Shown here: positions 1 to 7,790 of the stretch, one piece after another | Position numbering within the stretch: position 1 is the first letter of the stretch | How the letters are laid out: the number at the start of each line of letters is the position of its first letter | Assembly: GCF_042653925.1 (NCBI RefSeq) | Contig: NZ_JBHSFQ010000004.1 | Span: forward strand, 280,136 to 344,135 | Direction of reading: 5' to 3' | Length of the DNA stretch: 64,000 bases | Source of the DNA: Nocardiopsis_B mangrovi | GTDB lineage: Bacteria; Actinomycetota; Actinomycetes; Streptosporangiales; Streptosporangiaceae | Made by a program: the position numbers and the translations under genes | Notes under the pieces: generated by a model | What the model was told of the DNA's origin: nothing | The model's input: the letters and a program-made list of their open reading frames with translations, nothing else | Database searches by the model: none

Positions 1-107
1 GCGGCGCGCGCCGTTCGGTGTTCTCCGATTTCGGTCCGGCGAAACTCCGTGTTCCGGTCCACGAATGCGCGCCGTTGGGCGCCGGCACCCGTGATCGGCC
101 GTCCCGC

Positions 108-1490
108 TCATTCGACGGTGGTCAGGAAGCGGTCCAGGACGCGCAGCCCGAAGCGCAGGGCGTCGACCGGCACCCGTTCGTCGACACCGTGGAAGAGCGC
201 CGCGTAGTCCAGCGACGGCGGCAGCCGCAGCGGGGAGAAGCCGTAGCCGACGATGCCGAGCTCGGAGAACTGCTTGGCGTCGGTGCCGCCCGACATGCAC
301 ACGGGCACCACGTGCGCCTCGGGATCGTGGGCGAGCAGGGCGGCGCGCATGGCGGCGAAGGTGGGCGACTGCACCGGCGCCATCAGCGCCGGGGAGGAGT
401 GCCGGTACCCCCAGGAGACCCGGTCCCCGGTGAGCTCGTCCATGGTGGTGCGGAACTCGTCCTCGGCCCCCGGCAGGACGCGGCCGTCGACCCCGGCGGA
501 GGCGGTACCGGGGATGACGTTGACCTTGTACCCGGCGTCGAGCATCGTGGGGTTGGCGCTGTTGCGGACGGTGGAGGCCAGCAGGGCGGACGCCGTCCCC
601 AGGCGCTCCAGCAGGGCGTCGAGGTCGCGCTCGGGGTCGAACTCCGGGGCGTCGAGGTCGACCTTGACCCCCATGGCCGCGGCCACCTCGGTGATCGCGG
701 CGCGGGTGAGCGGGGTGAGCCGGACGGGCCAGCGGTGGGCGTCGATCCGGGCGACGGCCGCGGCCAGGGCGCTCACGGCGTTGTCGCGGTTGACCTTGGA
801 GCCGTGCCCGGCGGTCCCGCGCGCGGTGAGCCGCAGCCACGCCGTCCCGCGCTCGCCGGCGCCCACCGGGTAGAGCCGCACGCGCTCGCCCCCCGGAGCG
901 GCGGCGTGGAAGGTGTAGGCGCCGGATTCGCTGATGCCTTCGGTGCAGCCCTCGAACAGGTCGGGGTGGCGACGGACCAGGAAGTCGGCGCCGTGGACGG
1001 CGCTGTCCTCCTCGTCGGCGGTGAAGGCGAGGACGATGTCGCGCCGCGGCGCCCGGCCGGTGCGGGCCCAGTCGCGCGCCAGCGCCAGGACCATGGCGTC
1101 GGTGTTCTTCATGTCGATGGCGCCGCGCCCCCACACCAGGCCGTCGCGGACCTCGCCGGAGAACGGGTGCACCGTCCAGTCGGCGGGATCGGCCGGGACG
1201 ACATCGAGGTGGCCGTGGACGAGCAGCGCCGGAGCGGAGGGGTCGGTGCCGCTGATGCGGGCCACGACGTTGGCCCGCCCGGGCGCCGATTCCAGGATCC
1301 GCGGTTCGAGCCCGGCGTCGGCGAGGCGCTCGGCGACGTACTCGGCCGCGGGCCGCTCGCGGCAGTCGCCCCCGCCGCGGTTGCTGGTGTCGATGCGGAT
1401 CAGGTCGGAGGTGAACCGGACGACTTCGTCGTCGGCGGTCTCCAGCGGCGCGGGCCGCCGCCCCTCGTCTGCCTCGTTGCCCCGTCGCAA
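108..1490 (-). CDS. M20-family metallopeptidase (ArgE/DapE/CPG2-like)
   Basis: This is a zinc-dependent M20 peptidase or deacylase that hydrolyses an amide bond in small peptides or N-acyl amino acids; the exact substrate is unknown. The family metal motifs are present: HGHLDVVP, then GRGAIDMKN, then FTADEED with the Glu-Glu pair, followed by the dimerisation lid and a late HGVDERVP motif carrying a conserved His. I placed the start at a TTG (about 460 residues) preceded by two AGGA stretches, because the frame extends to 1604 but the upstream 38 residues are Arg/Pro/Gly-rich and unlike the family. It lies directly downstream of the M55 aminopeptidase on the same strand, so the pair probably forms a peptide-catabolism unit. 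The family call is firm; the start is uncertain. Confidence 0.85.
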   Translation of the reverse strand: MRRGNEADEGRRPAPLETADDEVVRFTSDLIRIDTSNRGGGDCRERPAAEYVAERLADAGLEPRILESAPGRANVVARISGTDPSAPALLVHGHLDVVPADPADWTVHPFSGEVRDGLVWGRGAIDMKNTDAMVLALARDWARTGRAPRRDIVLAFTADEEDSAVHGADFLVRRHPDLFEGCTEGISESGAYTFHAAAPGGERVRLYPVGAGERGTAWLRLTARGTAGHGSKVNRDNAVSALAAAVARIDAHRWPVRLTPLTRAAITEVAAAMGVKVDLDAPEFDPERDLDALLERLGTASALLASTVRNSANPTMLDAGYKVNVIPGTASAGVDGRVLPGAEDEFRTTMDELTGDRVSWGYRHSSPALMAPVQSPTFAAMRAALLAHDPEAHVVPVCMSGGTDAKQFSELGIVGYGFSPLRLPPSLDYAALFHGVDERVPVDALRFGLRVLDRFLTTVE

Positions 1491-1616
1491 GGTTCCTGGT
1501 TCCTGCCGTTCCGGTGTCGTGGCCGCCCCCGCCGCACACGCCCGCCCCGGTTCGGGTCCGGGGCCGCTCTGCCGTTGCCGGCGGTCCGCGCACGGCGCGC
1601 GCACCGCCCGCCCGCG

Positions 1617-2450
1617 TCATCCGTACCGCGACTCCACGGCGGAGGAGATGAGCGTGGCGACGGTCTTGAAACAGCGGATCATCTCATAGGCGTCGGGCGA
1701 TGTGGACCGGACGCGCCGCTCCCCCACCTGCTCGACGCCCGGCGCCGTTGCGGCGGCCCCCGCGAGGTGGGCGGCGTCGACCTCCACCTCGACGGTGAGG
1801 GGGCCGTGCCGGACCGGCTCCGTGCGCCCCGCGAGCGCCATGGACGCCTGCGCGGCCGCGGCGATGTCGGCGCGGGTGCGCGCCGGTGTGCGGCAGACGG
1901 CGGCGTAGCGCGACACGTAGTCCTTGACGGCGACGGTGCGGGCATCGGGGGCGTAGGCCGCGGCGTCGGCGCAGGCGCGGTCGTCGCCGGTGACCAGCAC
2001 GACGGGCACCCCGTACTCGGCGACCACGAAGGAGTTGAGCCGGCCCTCGCTGGCGGGTTCGCCGTTCAGCCACACCCCGGTGATCGAGTTGGGCAGGTAG
2101 GTGTGGGCGAGCACCCCTTCGTCGCCGGCGCCGCAGTGGTAGCCCACGAAGGCGATGGCGTCGACGTCGCCGCTCTGGACGCCCTCGACCATCGAGAGGT
2201 CCTTGTGGCGGCCGGTGAGCATCACGGCGCGGTCGTCGAGGTGTTCCAGGAGCAGGTTGCGCATGGTCGCGTGCGCCTCGTTGACCATGACCTCGCCGGC
2301 GCCGCCGGCGAAGAAGCCCTCGATGGCGCCGTTGACGTCGGAGGTGAACATCGACCGGCAGCGCTGCCACTGCTCGGTCCCCGGCTCGACGTCGGCCGGC
2401 CAGGTGACCCCCGTCGCCCCCTCCATGTCGGCGGAGATAAGGATCTTCAC
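1617..2450 (-). CDS. M55 family D-aminopeptidase (DppA-like)
   Basis: This 277-residue cytoplasmic zinc aminopeptidase belongs to the family that removes N-terminal D-amino acids, classically D-Ala from cell-wall peptides. The start ISADMEG gives Asp8 and Glu10, followed by His60 (NEAHATMRN), His105 (GYHCGAGD) and a Glu near 131-135 (LNGEPASEG), which matches the metal-ligand layout known for Bacillus DppA. Length is normal for the family. It is upstream of, and co-directional with, the M20 peptidase at 108-1490, with only a short gap, suggesting joint use of wall-derived peptides. No transporter is adjacent, although a peptide importer lies about 4 kb away. Confidence 0.88.
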   Translation of the reverse strand: MKILISADMEGATGVTWPADVEPGTEQWQRCRSMFTSDVNGAIEGFFAGGAGEVMVNEAHATMRNLLLEHLDDRAVMLTGRHKDLSMVEGVQSGDVDAIAFVGYHCGAGDEGVLAHTYLPNSITGVWLNGEPASEGRLNSFVVAEYGVPVVLVTGDDRACADAAAYAPDARTVAVKDYVSRYAAVCRTPARTRADIAAAAQASMALAGRTEPVRHGPLTVEVEVDAAHLAGAAATAPGVEQVGERRVRSTSPDAYEMIRCFKTVATLISSAVESRYG

Positions 2451-2569
2451 GGGATGGACCCTACCGGTTGGACCCCCGGCTGCGGTATCCCACCGGCGTG
2501 GCGCGGTGGCCAGGTCAGGCCAGGAATGCCCCGGTCAGATGGGGTTCGGCCGGGTTCGTCCGGGGGACC

Positions 2570-2593
2570 CCGGCCCGCCCGCGGGCGGGCCGG
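2570..2593 (-). terminator. Perfect 24-bp palindrome downstream of map
   Basis: A perfect GC palindrome begins 10 bases past the map stop codon and can fold into a strong hairpin. There is no T tract, which is common in high-GC actinomycetes. It is placed to end the map transcript. Confidence 0.5.
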
Positions 2594-2603
2594 CGCCGCC
2601 GGG

Positions 2604-3455
2604 TCAGGGCAGGGTCAGGATCTCGGCGCCGGAGTCGGTGATGACGAGGGTGTGCTCGAACTGCGCGGTGCGGCTGCGGTCGGCCGTGACCGCGGTCCAG
2701 CCGTCGTCCCAGATGTCGTAGGCGACCCCGCCCAGGGTGATCATGGGCTCGATGGTGAAGGTCATGCCGGGCTGCATGACGGTGGTGGCGCGGGGGTCGT
2801 CGTAGTGCGGGACGACCAGGCCGGAGTGGAACTCCGGGCCCACGCCGTGGCCGGTGAAGTCGCGCACCACGCCGTAGCCGAAGCGCTTGGCGTAGGACTC
2901 GATGACGCGGCCGATGACGTTGATCTGGCGGCCGGGCCGGCATGCCTTGATGGCCCGCATGGTGGCCTCGTGGGTGCGTTCGACCAGCAGCCGCGACTCC
3001 TCGGCGACGTCGCCGGCGAGAAAGGTGGCGTTGGTGTCGCCGTGGACGCCGCGGATGTAGGCGGTGATGTCGATGTTGACGATGTCGCCGTCGGCGACGA
3101 CGGTGTCGTCGGGGATGCCGTGGCAGATGACCTCGTTGAGCGAGGCGCACAGCGACTTCGGGTACCCCTTGTACCCCAGGGTGCTGGGGTAGGCGCCGTG
3201 GTCGACCAGGAACTCGTGGCCGATGCGGTCGAGCTCATCGGTGGTGACACCGGGGACGACGTGCTTGCCGACCTCGGCCAGCGCCTGGGCGGCGATCCGG
3301 CCGGCCACCCGCATGTTCTCGATGGTCTCGGGGCTCTGGAGGTCGCCCAGCACACCCTCGACCGGGTGCTTGCGGCCCACGTATTCGGGGCGCGCGATGG
3401 GGGAGGGGACCGAACGAGGCGGCGAGATACGCCCGGGAACCAGCGGAGTGCTCAT
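2604..3455 (-). CDS. map: Type I methionine aminopeptidase
   Basis: This enzyme removes the initiator methionine from nascent proteins in the cytoplasm. The 283-residue protein has the full set of five metal ligands in family motifs: two Asp in VNIDITAYIRGVHGDTN, His in GHGVGPEFHSG, Glu in FTIEPMI and Glu in QFEHTLVIT. An N-terminal extension of about 30 residues before the catalytic fold is typical of actinobacterial type Ib enzymes. The frame is open up to 3794, but the ATG at 3455 gives the family-length protein starting MSTPLVPGRI. The next gene, on the opposite strand at 3570, is a small conserved protein. Confidence in function is very high. Confidence 0.96.
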   Translation of the reverse strand: MSTPLVPGRISPPRSVPSPIARPEYVGRKHPVEGVLGDLQSPETIENMRVAGRIAAQALAEVGKHVVPGVTTDELDRIGHEFLVDHGAYPSTLGYKGYPKSLCASLNEVICHGIPDDTVVADGDIVNIDITAYIRGVHGDTNATFLAGDVAEESRLLVERTHEATMRAIKACRPGRQINVIGRVIESYAKRFGYGVVRDFTGHGVGPEFHSGLVVPHYDDPRATTVMQPGMTFTIEPMITLGGVAYDIWDDGWTAVTADRSRTAQFEHTLVITDSGAEILTLP

Positions 3456-3569
3456 GTCGTCGCAGTGTAGTTCGTACGGCTTGCGGCCGGATCGGAGTCG
3501 GGAGCACGCGGTGCGGGTAGGAGCCGGGTGCAGGCAGTCGAAACCGGAACGAATCAGCGGGAGTCGACC

Positions 3570-3767
3570 ATGAGTGACCGGGAGGACATCACGCCCGGCG
3601 GCGACCGGCGGTGGTGGTATTGCCTCAGGCACAGCCGACCCGAGCAGGGACCCGGTTGCCCCGACAAGTACCGGCTGGGCCCCTACCCCGACCGGGAGAC
3701 GGCCGCCGAGGCGCTGCACACGGTGGCCGAACGCAACGAGGCGTGGGACGAGCAGGACCGCGACTGA
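3570..3767 (+). CDS. Small conserved actinobacterial protein (SPOR-like)
   Basis: This 65-residue soluble protein has the pattern WWYCLRHSRPEQGPGCPDK followed by RLGPYPDRETAAEAL and RNEAWDEQD. I recognise this as a short actinobacterial family often labelled SPOR-domain-like; its biochemical role is unknown to me. The ATG at 3570 follows a GCGGGAG ribosome site. The frame could extend upstream to 3528, but without a comparable site. It is divergent from map, with a shared upstream region of about 115 bases. There is no signal peptide or membrane segment. Confidence 0.75.
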   Translation: MSDREDITPGGDRRWWYCLRHSRPEQGPGCPDKYRLGPYPDRETAAEALHTVAERNEAWDEQDRD

Positions 3768-3818
3768 CCTCCCCCGGCACCATGCGGGCGACACGGTGGA
3801 GCGACCGGGCCGGCGAGG

Positions 3819-4445
3819 TCAGTAGCTGTCCTGGTGGTCGAGCACGCGAGGGCCGCTGACGAGGTCGAGGAAACGCGACAGGCGGTCGCGGACCCCGGCC
3901 TTGCGGCGGCCTTCGGGCTGCCCGGCCGCCGTGCTGACCAGGTGTTGCAGCCCTTCGAACGACAGCGGCGAGCGTTCGGGCAGGAGGCTGATGGAGTCGT
4001 GGGCGAGCGCGCCGAGTTCGGGGTCGCCGTGGTCGAGCGCGAGGACCGTGGCACCGGTGCGGCGGGCGTCGTCGACCCGTTCCAGCAGCGGCACCGGCGC
4101 CTCGACCTCGGAGTTCACCACGAAAAGGGTTTCGCCGCGCCGGGCGTCCTCGAGGCGTTCGAGGCCGATGCGCAGATGGGCGGGGGCGTCGGGGGGCGGG
4201 TTCCAGCGGACCAGGCTCGGGGCCAGCTGCGGCAGGCCGGCGTAGCGGCTTTCGTCGTCGAGGTGCGCGGCGAGGTGCCAGGGCTCGTGGTCAGGGGTTC
4301 CGACGAGGAGCAGCCCCCCGGGATCGCGGGTGCGCCGCAGCGCGCGGCCGAGGTCGTCGGCGCGCCCGACCCACGAGGTCGAGGCCAGGAGTTCGCGGAG
4401 GAGGGATACGTCTTGGGCGTCCACCCCTCCATGGTGCACGATCAC
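3819..4445 (-). CDS. Conserved hypothetical protein, SIS-like Rossmann segments
   Basis: This gene encodes a protein of about 208 residues that I do not recognise with certainty. It is soluble and starts with a helical region, followed by a GLLLVGTPDHEPWHLAAHL block. A second block, GETLFVVNSEVEAPVPLLERV then TGATVLALDHGDPELGALAHDSI, resembles a phosphosugar-binding SIS fold, where a beta strand and a Ser/His turn bind phosphate. The similarity is weak and the function is open. Several in-frame GTG codons (4475, 4445, 4439, 4424) could start it; none has a convincing ribosome site. The codon pattern and length argue that it is real. It is convergent with the small protein ending at 3767. Confidence 0.6.
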   Translation of the reverse strand: MIVHHGGVDAQDVSLLRELLASTSWVGRADDLGRALRRTRDPGGLLLVGTPDHEPWHLAAHLDDESRYAGLPQLAPSLVRWNPPPDAPAHLRIGLERLEDARRGETLFVVNSEVEAPVPLLERVDDARRTGATVLALDHGDPELGALAHDSISLLPERSPLSFEGLQHLVSTAAGQPEGRRKAGVRDRLSRFLDLVSGPRVLDHQDSY

Positions 4446-4537
4446 CGCCCGCCCCGCAGAGCTTGTCCACAACACACACCGCGCGTCCCACCTGCACCCG
4501 GGCGGCGGGCGGCCGCGGCTGCCGCCCGTTGCCCCTA

Positions 4538-4566
4538 TTGACGCAACGGGAAGGTGTCGTTACCGT
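4538..4566 (+). promoter_or_regulatory. Sigma-70-type promoter for the GH5 cellulase
   Basis: TTGACG at 4538-4543 and TACCGT at 4561-4566 are separated by exactly 17 bases, a good match to the actinomycete housekeeping promoter. Transcription would start near 4573, just upstream of the inverted repeat at 4583-4595 and about 105 bases before the cellulase start. Confidence 0.65.
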
Positions 4567-4582
4567 CCGGGACCAATGGCCG

Positions 4583-4595
4583 GGAAAGCGTTTCC
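4583..4595 (+). promoter_or_regulatory. LacI-family (cre/CebR-like) operator candidate
   Basis: GGAAAGCGTTTCC is an inverted repeat (GGAAA, 3 bases, TTTCC) with the central CG typical of LacI-family operators. It lies just downstream of the predicted transcription start of the cellulase gene, where a bound repressor would block transcription. It differs from the classical actinomycete CebR box TGGGAGCGCTCCCA, so the cognate regulator is unknown. Confidence 0.5.
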
Positions 4596-4678
4596 GAATC
4601 CCCCGGCCCCGCCTTCTCCCCCACTCCCCCCACATTCCCCACACCCCCTGCCCGCGCCCCGACCCCCCTGGAGACACG

Positions 4679-5782
4679 ATGGCGCGCCTCCCCCGCACCC
4701 TCCCCCACGCACGCCTCCTGCCCGCCGCGGCGGCCGCCCTGCTGGGCCTGGCCCTGGCGGCCGCGGCCCTCGTCGCCCCGCCCGCACCGCCCGGTTCCGG
4801 CGCCACCGCCGTCGCCGCCGGGTCCGACCAGGCCGCCCCGGCCGCAGCGCCCGCCGGCAGCGCGGTCGCCGAGAACGGGCAGCTCGCCGTCTGCGGCACC
4901 CTGCTGTGCGGCGAGGACGGCGAACCCGTCCAGCTCCAGGGCATGAGCAGCCACGGGCTCCAGTGGTACGGCCACTGCCTCACCGACGGCTCGCTCGACG
5001 CCCTGGCCGGCGACTGGAACGCCGACGTCCTGCGCATCTCCATGTACATCCAGGAGGACGGCTACGAGACCGATCCCGAAGGGTTCACCAAGCGGGTCCA
5101 CGAGCTGATCGGCGAGGCCACCGAACGCGGCCTGTACGCCATCGTCGACTGGCACATGCTCACCCCCGGCGACCCCAACCACAACCTCGACGCGGCCCGC
5201 ACCTTCTTCGCCGAGATCGCCCGCGAGCACGCGGGCAATCCCAATGTCCTCTACGAGATCGCCAACGAGCCCAACGGCGTGAGCTGGAGCTCCATCAAGG
5301 GCTACGCCGAGCAGGTCATCCCCGTGATCCGCGCCGAGGACCCCGACTCCGTTGTGCTCGTGGGCACCCGCGGCTGGTCGTCGCTGGGGGTCTCCGACGG
5401 CTCCGACGAGCGCGAGATCATCGCCGACCCCGTCGACGCGGACAACCTGATGTACACCTTCCACTTCTACGCGGCCTCCCACGGCCAGTCCTACCTGGAC
5501 ACCCTGGACCGCGCCGCCGACGAGCTGCCGATCTTCGTCACCGAGTTCGGCACCCAGTCGGCCACCGGTGACGGCGCGCACGACTTCGCCTCGGCCCAGC
5601 GCTACATCGACCTCATGGCCGAGCGGCAGATCAGTTGGGTGAACTGGAACTTCTCCGACGACTTCCGCAGCGGCGCCGTCTTCGACGAGGGCGTCTGCGA
5701 CGCCAACGGACCCTGGACCGGCGAGGCGCCCCTGAAGGAGTCCGGCCAGTGGATCCGCGAGCGCATCCGCGAGGCCGCCTGA
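4679..5782 (+). CDS. Secreted glycoside hydrolase family 5 cellulase
   Basis: This is an endo-acting cellulase-type enzyme that cleaves beta-1,4-glucan outside the cell. The ATG at 4679 has an upstream CTGGAGA site. Residues 1-60 form a signal peptide with a hydrophobic core (LLGLALAAAALVAP) and an Ala/Pro-rich stretch. The catalytic barrel starts near residue 68. YEIANEPNG carries the acid/base Glu197 and FVTEFGT the nucleophile Glu289; YTFHFYA supplies the conserved His. No carbohydrate-binding module is present in the 367 residues, which is shorter than many actinomycete cellulases. It is monocistronic: its own promoter and operator lie upstream and a strong hairpin follows the stop. Regulation by cello-oligosaccharide is inferred from the operator. 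Confidence 0.92.
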   Translation: MARLPRTLPHARLLPAAAAALLGLALAAAALVAPPAPPGSGATAVAAGSDQAAPAAAPAGSAVAENGQLAVCGTLLCGEDGEPVQLQGMSSHGLQWYGHCLTDGSLDALAGDWNADVLRISMYIQEDGYETDPEGFTKRVHELIGEATERGLYAIVDWHMLTPGDPNHNLDAARTFFAEIAREHAGNPNVLYEIANEPNGVSWSSIKGYAEQVIPVIRAEDPDSVVLVGTRGWSSLGVSDGSDEREIIADPVDADNLMYTFHFYAASHGQSYLDTLDRAADELPIFVTEFGTQSATGDGAHDFASAQRYIDLMAERQISWVNWNFSDDFRSGAVFDEGVCDANGPWTGEAPLKESGQWIRERIREAA

Positions 5783-5802
5783 CCGGCGCCCGCCCGGCAC
5801 AG

Positions 5803-5827
5803 CGGCCCCGCACCCGGTGCGGGGCCG
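5803..5827. terminator. Bidirectional terminator hairpin
   Basis: Two perfectly complementary 12-base arms around a one-base centre (in practice about 10 pairs and a 5-base loop) lie between the convergent ends of the cellulase (5782) and the VOC gene (5833). It can terminate both transcripts. Confidence 0.75.
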
Positions 5828-5832
5828 CCCGG

Positions 5833-6213
5833 TCAGCCGCCGTCGGCGATGCGGCGGACCAGATCGGGGGTCCACTCCACGTACTCGACCTCGGGCCCGC
5901 CCCGGTGGCGGGCGTACAGGAAGCGGCCGGTCGGGCCCGCCGCCTCCGGCACGGTGACCTCCCCGCCGTCGGCCGCGAGGTCGCGCGCCGCCCCGTCCAG
6001 ATCGGACACGACGACCGTGGCCGACGCGTTCGCGTAGCGGGCGCGGGCCTCCGGGGCCCCCGCGATGACCAGGAAGTCGCCGATCGCGGCGAGTTCCACC
6101 GCCTCGAAGCCCAGGCGCAGGTCGGGCTCGCGCCCGGTCAGCGTCCGCAGCAGCGGCAGCGCGGTGTCGAGGTCGTCCGCCCACAGGCGGGCGTAGGTCT
6201 TCAGGATCGTCAC
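5833..6213 (-). CDS. VOC-superfamily (glyoxalase/bleomycin-resistance fold) protein
   Basis: This 126-residue protein has one pair of beta-alpha-beta-beta-beta modules: TILKTYARLWADDLDTALPLL at the start and PEVEYVEWTPDLVRRI at the end, the standard VOC layout. Members bind or modify small molecules, often with a metal. The usual first ligand, a His near the start, is not obvious here, so it may be a binding protein rather than an enzyme. A GTG start with an upstream GGGGA fits the family length; the frame is open much further upstream without family similarity. It is divergently transcribed from the HxlR regulator at 6325, which suggests that this regulator controls it. Confidence 0.75.
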   Translation of the reverse strand: MTILKTYARLWADDLDTALPLLRTLTGREPDLRLGFEAVELAAIGDFLVIAGAPEARARYANASATVVVSDLDGAARDLAADGGEVTVPEAAGPTGRFLYARHRGGPEVEYVEWTPDLVRRIADGG

Positions 6214-6324
6214 GGCCGTTCCCCTCGCAGTGGTCGCCGGGCCGGCGCCCGGGCTCGGAAGAACGCTAGGAGCGCGCCGGTTGGCCGGGAAGACGGAACT
6301 TTCCGGTGAGAGAGGAACCCCGAG

Positions 6325-6720
6325 GTGACCGAACAGCTCAGCGGCCCGCCCGGCGGCCCCGATGTGGCGCATGTCAACACCGTGGCCACCGAGGTCTTCG
6401 CGACCGTCGCCGGCCGGTGGGCGGTCCCGGTGGTCTACGCCCTCGGCAACGGAACCCTGCGGTTCACCGAACTGCGGGCGCTCCTCGACGGCATCAGCCA
6501 CAAGATGCTCACCCGGACCCTGCGCGCCCTCGAACGCGACGGCCTGGTCGAGCGGACGGTGCACCCTGTGGTGCCGCCCCGCGTGGACTACGCCCTCACC
6601 CCGGCCGGAACGGAGATGCGCTCGGTCATCGACGGCGTGTGCGCCTGGACCCGGACCCACCTCGACCGCATCGAGGCCACCCGGCACCGGTTCGACGATG
6701 CCGGGCCCGGCACCCCGTGA
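6325..6720 (+). CDS. HxlR/MarR-like winged-helix transcriptional regulator
   Basis: This is a 131-residue HxlR-family DNA-binding protein. The family pattern is clear: GRWAVPVVYALGNGTLRFTEL, then the recognition region ISHKMLTRTLRALERDGLVER with VPPRVDYALTPAG as the wing. Many HxlR proteins sense aldehydes, quinones or oxidants through a Cys; none is present here, so the signal is probably non-thiol. A GTG start with GAGAGGAA upstream is used. The gene is back to back with the VOC gene, the arrangement usual for a regulator and its target, and ends at a hairpin facing the convergent ABC operon. Confidence 0.85.
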   Translation: MTEQLSGPPGGPDVAHVNTVATEVFATVAGRWAVPVVYALGNGTLRFTELRALLDGISHKMLTRTLRALERDGLVERTVHPVVPPRVDYALTPAGTEMRSVIDGVCAWTRTHLDRIEATRHRFDDAGPGTP

Positions 6721-6728
6721 CCCCGTCG

Positions 6729-6748
6729 GCCGCCCGGAGGCGGGCGGC
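6729..6748. terminator. Hairpin between convergent hxlR and dppF-like genes
   Basis: GCCGCCCG and CGGGCGGC form an 8-base perfect stem with a 4-base loop, placed between convergent stop codons at 6720 and 6759. It is a likely shared terminator. Confidence 0.55.
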
Positions 6749-6758
6749 GAGGAGGGGG

Positions 6759-7790
6759 CTACGCCTGCGGTGCCTGTGCCCTGGCCCAGTGGCAGGCGGC
6801 GCGGTGGGTGTCGTCGGCGGGCAGGATCCCGGGGTCCGCCGTGCGGCAGCGCCCGGCCACCCCGGCCTGCTCCGCCTCTCCCGATGCGAGGACCTGGCAG
6901 CGCGCGTGGAACCGGCAGCCGCCGGGGATGTGGGTCGGGTCCGGCGGCTCGCCCGTGAGGACCACCGGCTCGCCGGCGTCGGCGTCGGGCAGCACCGACA
7001 GCAGCGCCCGCGTGTAGGGGTGCCGGGGCGCCCCCAGCACCTCCTCGACCGTGCCGGCCTCGACCACGCGGCCCAGGTACATCACCGCGACGCGGTCGGC
7101 GATGTTCCACGCCAGGCCGAGGTCGTGGGTGACCACCAGCGCCGACAGCCCCAGGTCGTCGCGCAGCCGCAGCAGCAGTTGCAGGATCTCCCCGCGCACC
7201 GACGCGTCCAGGGAGGCCACCGGCTCGTCGGCGATGATCACCTCGGGCTCCAGGACCAGCGCTCCCGCGATGACGACGCGCTGGCGCTGCCCGCCCGACA
7301 GCTCGTGCGGGTAGCGCAGGAAGTAGCGCTCCGGCGGGCGCAGCCCGGCGCGCGCGAGGGCCTCGGCGACGCGCCGCTCCTCGTCGGCCGCAGCGCCCTC
7401 GTGGATGCGCAGGCCCTCGGCCACGGCGTCGTAGACGGTGTGGCGCGGGTTGAGGGAGCCGCTGGGGTCCTGGAGGACGAGCTGCACCCGCTTGCGGAAC
7501 GCCTTCAGCCGCCGCGACGTGTACGTCAGCGGCTCGCCCTCGAACGCCACCCGGCCCGAGGACGCCTTCTCCAGCCCCAAGAGGGTGCGGGCCAGGGTCG
7601 TCTTCCCGCAGCCGGACTCGCCCACGAGGGCGACGATCTCGCCCCGCCGCACGTCGAGGTCGACACCGTCGACCGCGCGGGCGGTACCGCGCCCGCCCCG
7701 GCCCTTGAACCGGACGTAGAGGTCGGCCGCGCTGAGCACGGGCGTCGCGGCGGCGGGCGGACCCTGCCCGGCGGTCTCCAGGGCTGTCAT
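6759..7790 (-). CDS. Peptide ABC transporter ATP-binding protein (OppF/DppF-like)
   Basis: This is the second ATPase of a peptide/nickel-type importer and powers uptake through the membrane channel. The 343-residue protein has Walker A GESGCGKTT, the signature HELSGGQRQR, Walker B VIIADEP and the H-loop VVTHDLG. Its C-terminal oligopeptide-transporter extension includes the Cys cluster region (GGCRFHARCQV to HRAACHW) typical of Opp/Dpp ATPases, where Cys residues may hold an iron-sulphur cluster. The ATG start overlaps the preceding gene by four bases (ATGA), showing translational coupling. It is the last gene of the operon running from 12830 down to 6759. Confidence 0.92.
   Translation of the reverse strand: MTALETAGQGPPAAATPVLSAADLYVRFKGRGGRGTARAVDGVDLDVRRGEIVALVGESGCGKTTLARTLLGLEKASSGRVAFEGEPLTYTSRRLKAFRKRVQLVLQDPSGSLNPRHTVYDAVAEGLRIHEGAAADEERRVAEALARAGLRPPERYFLRYPHELSGGQRQRVVIAGALVLEPEVIIADEPVASLDASVRGEILQLLLRLRDDLGLSALVVTHDLGLAWNIADRVAVMYLGRVVEAGTVEEVLGAPRHPYTRALLSVLPDADAGEPVVLTGEPPDPTHIPGGCRFHARCQVLASGEAEQAGVAGRCRTADPGILPADDTHRAACHWARAQAPQA

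Noticed and set aside
18..3470. A 1150-codon open frame on the plus strand opposite the two peptidases and map
   Set aside because: It is a shadow of high-GC coding on the minus strand: composition is Gly/Val/Asp/Arg-rich with no motifs, while the three minus-strand genes have complete active sites.
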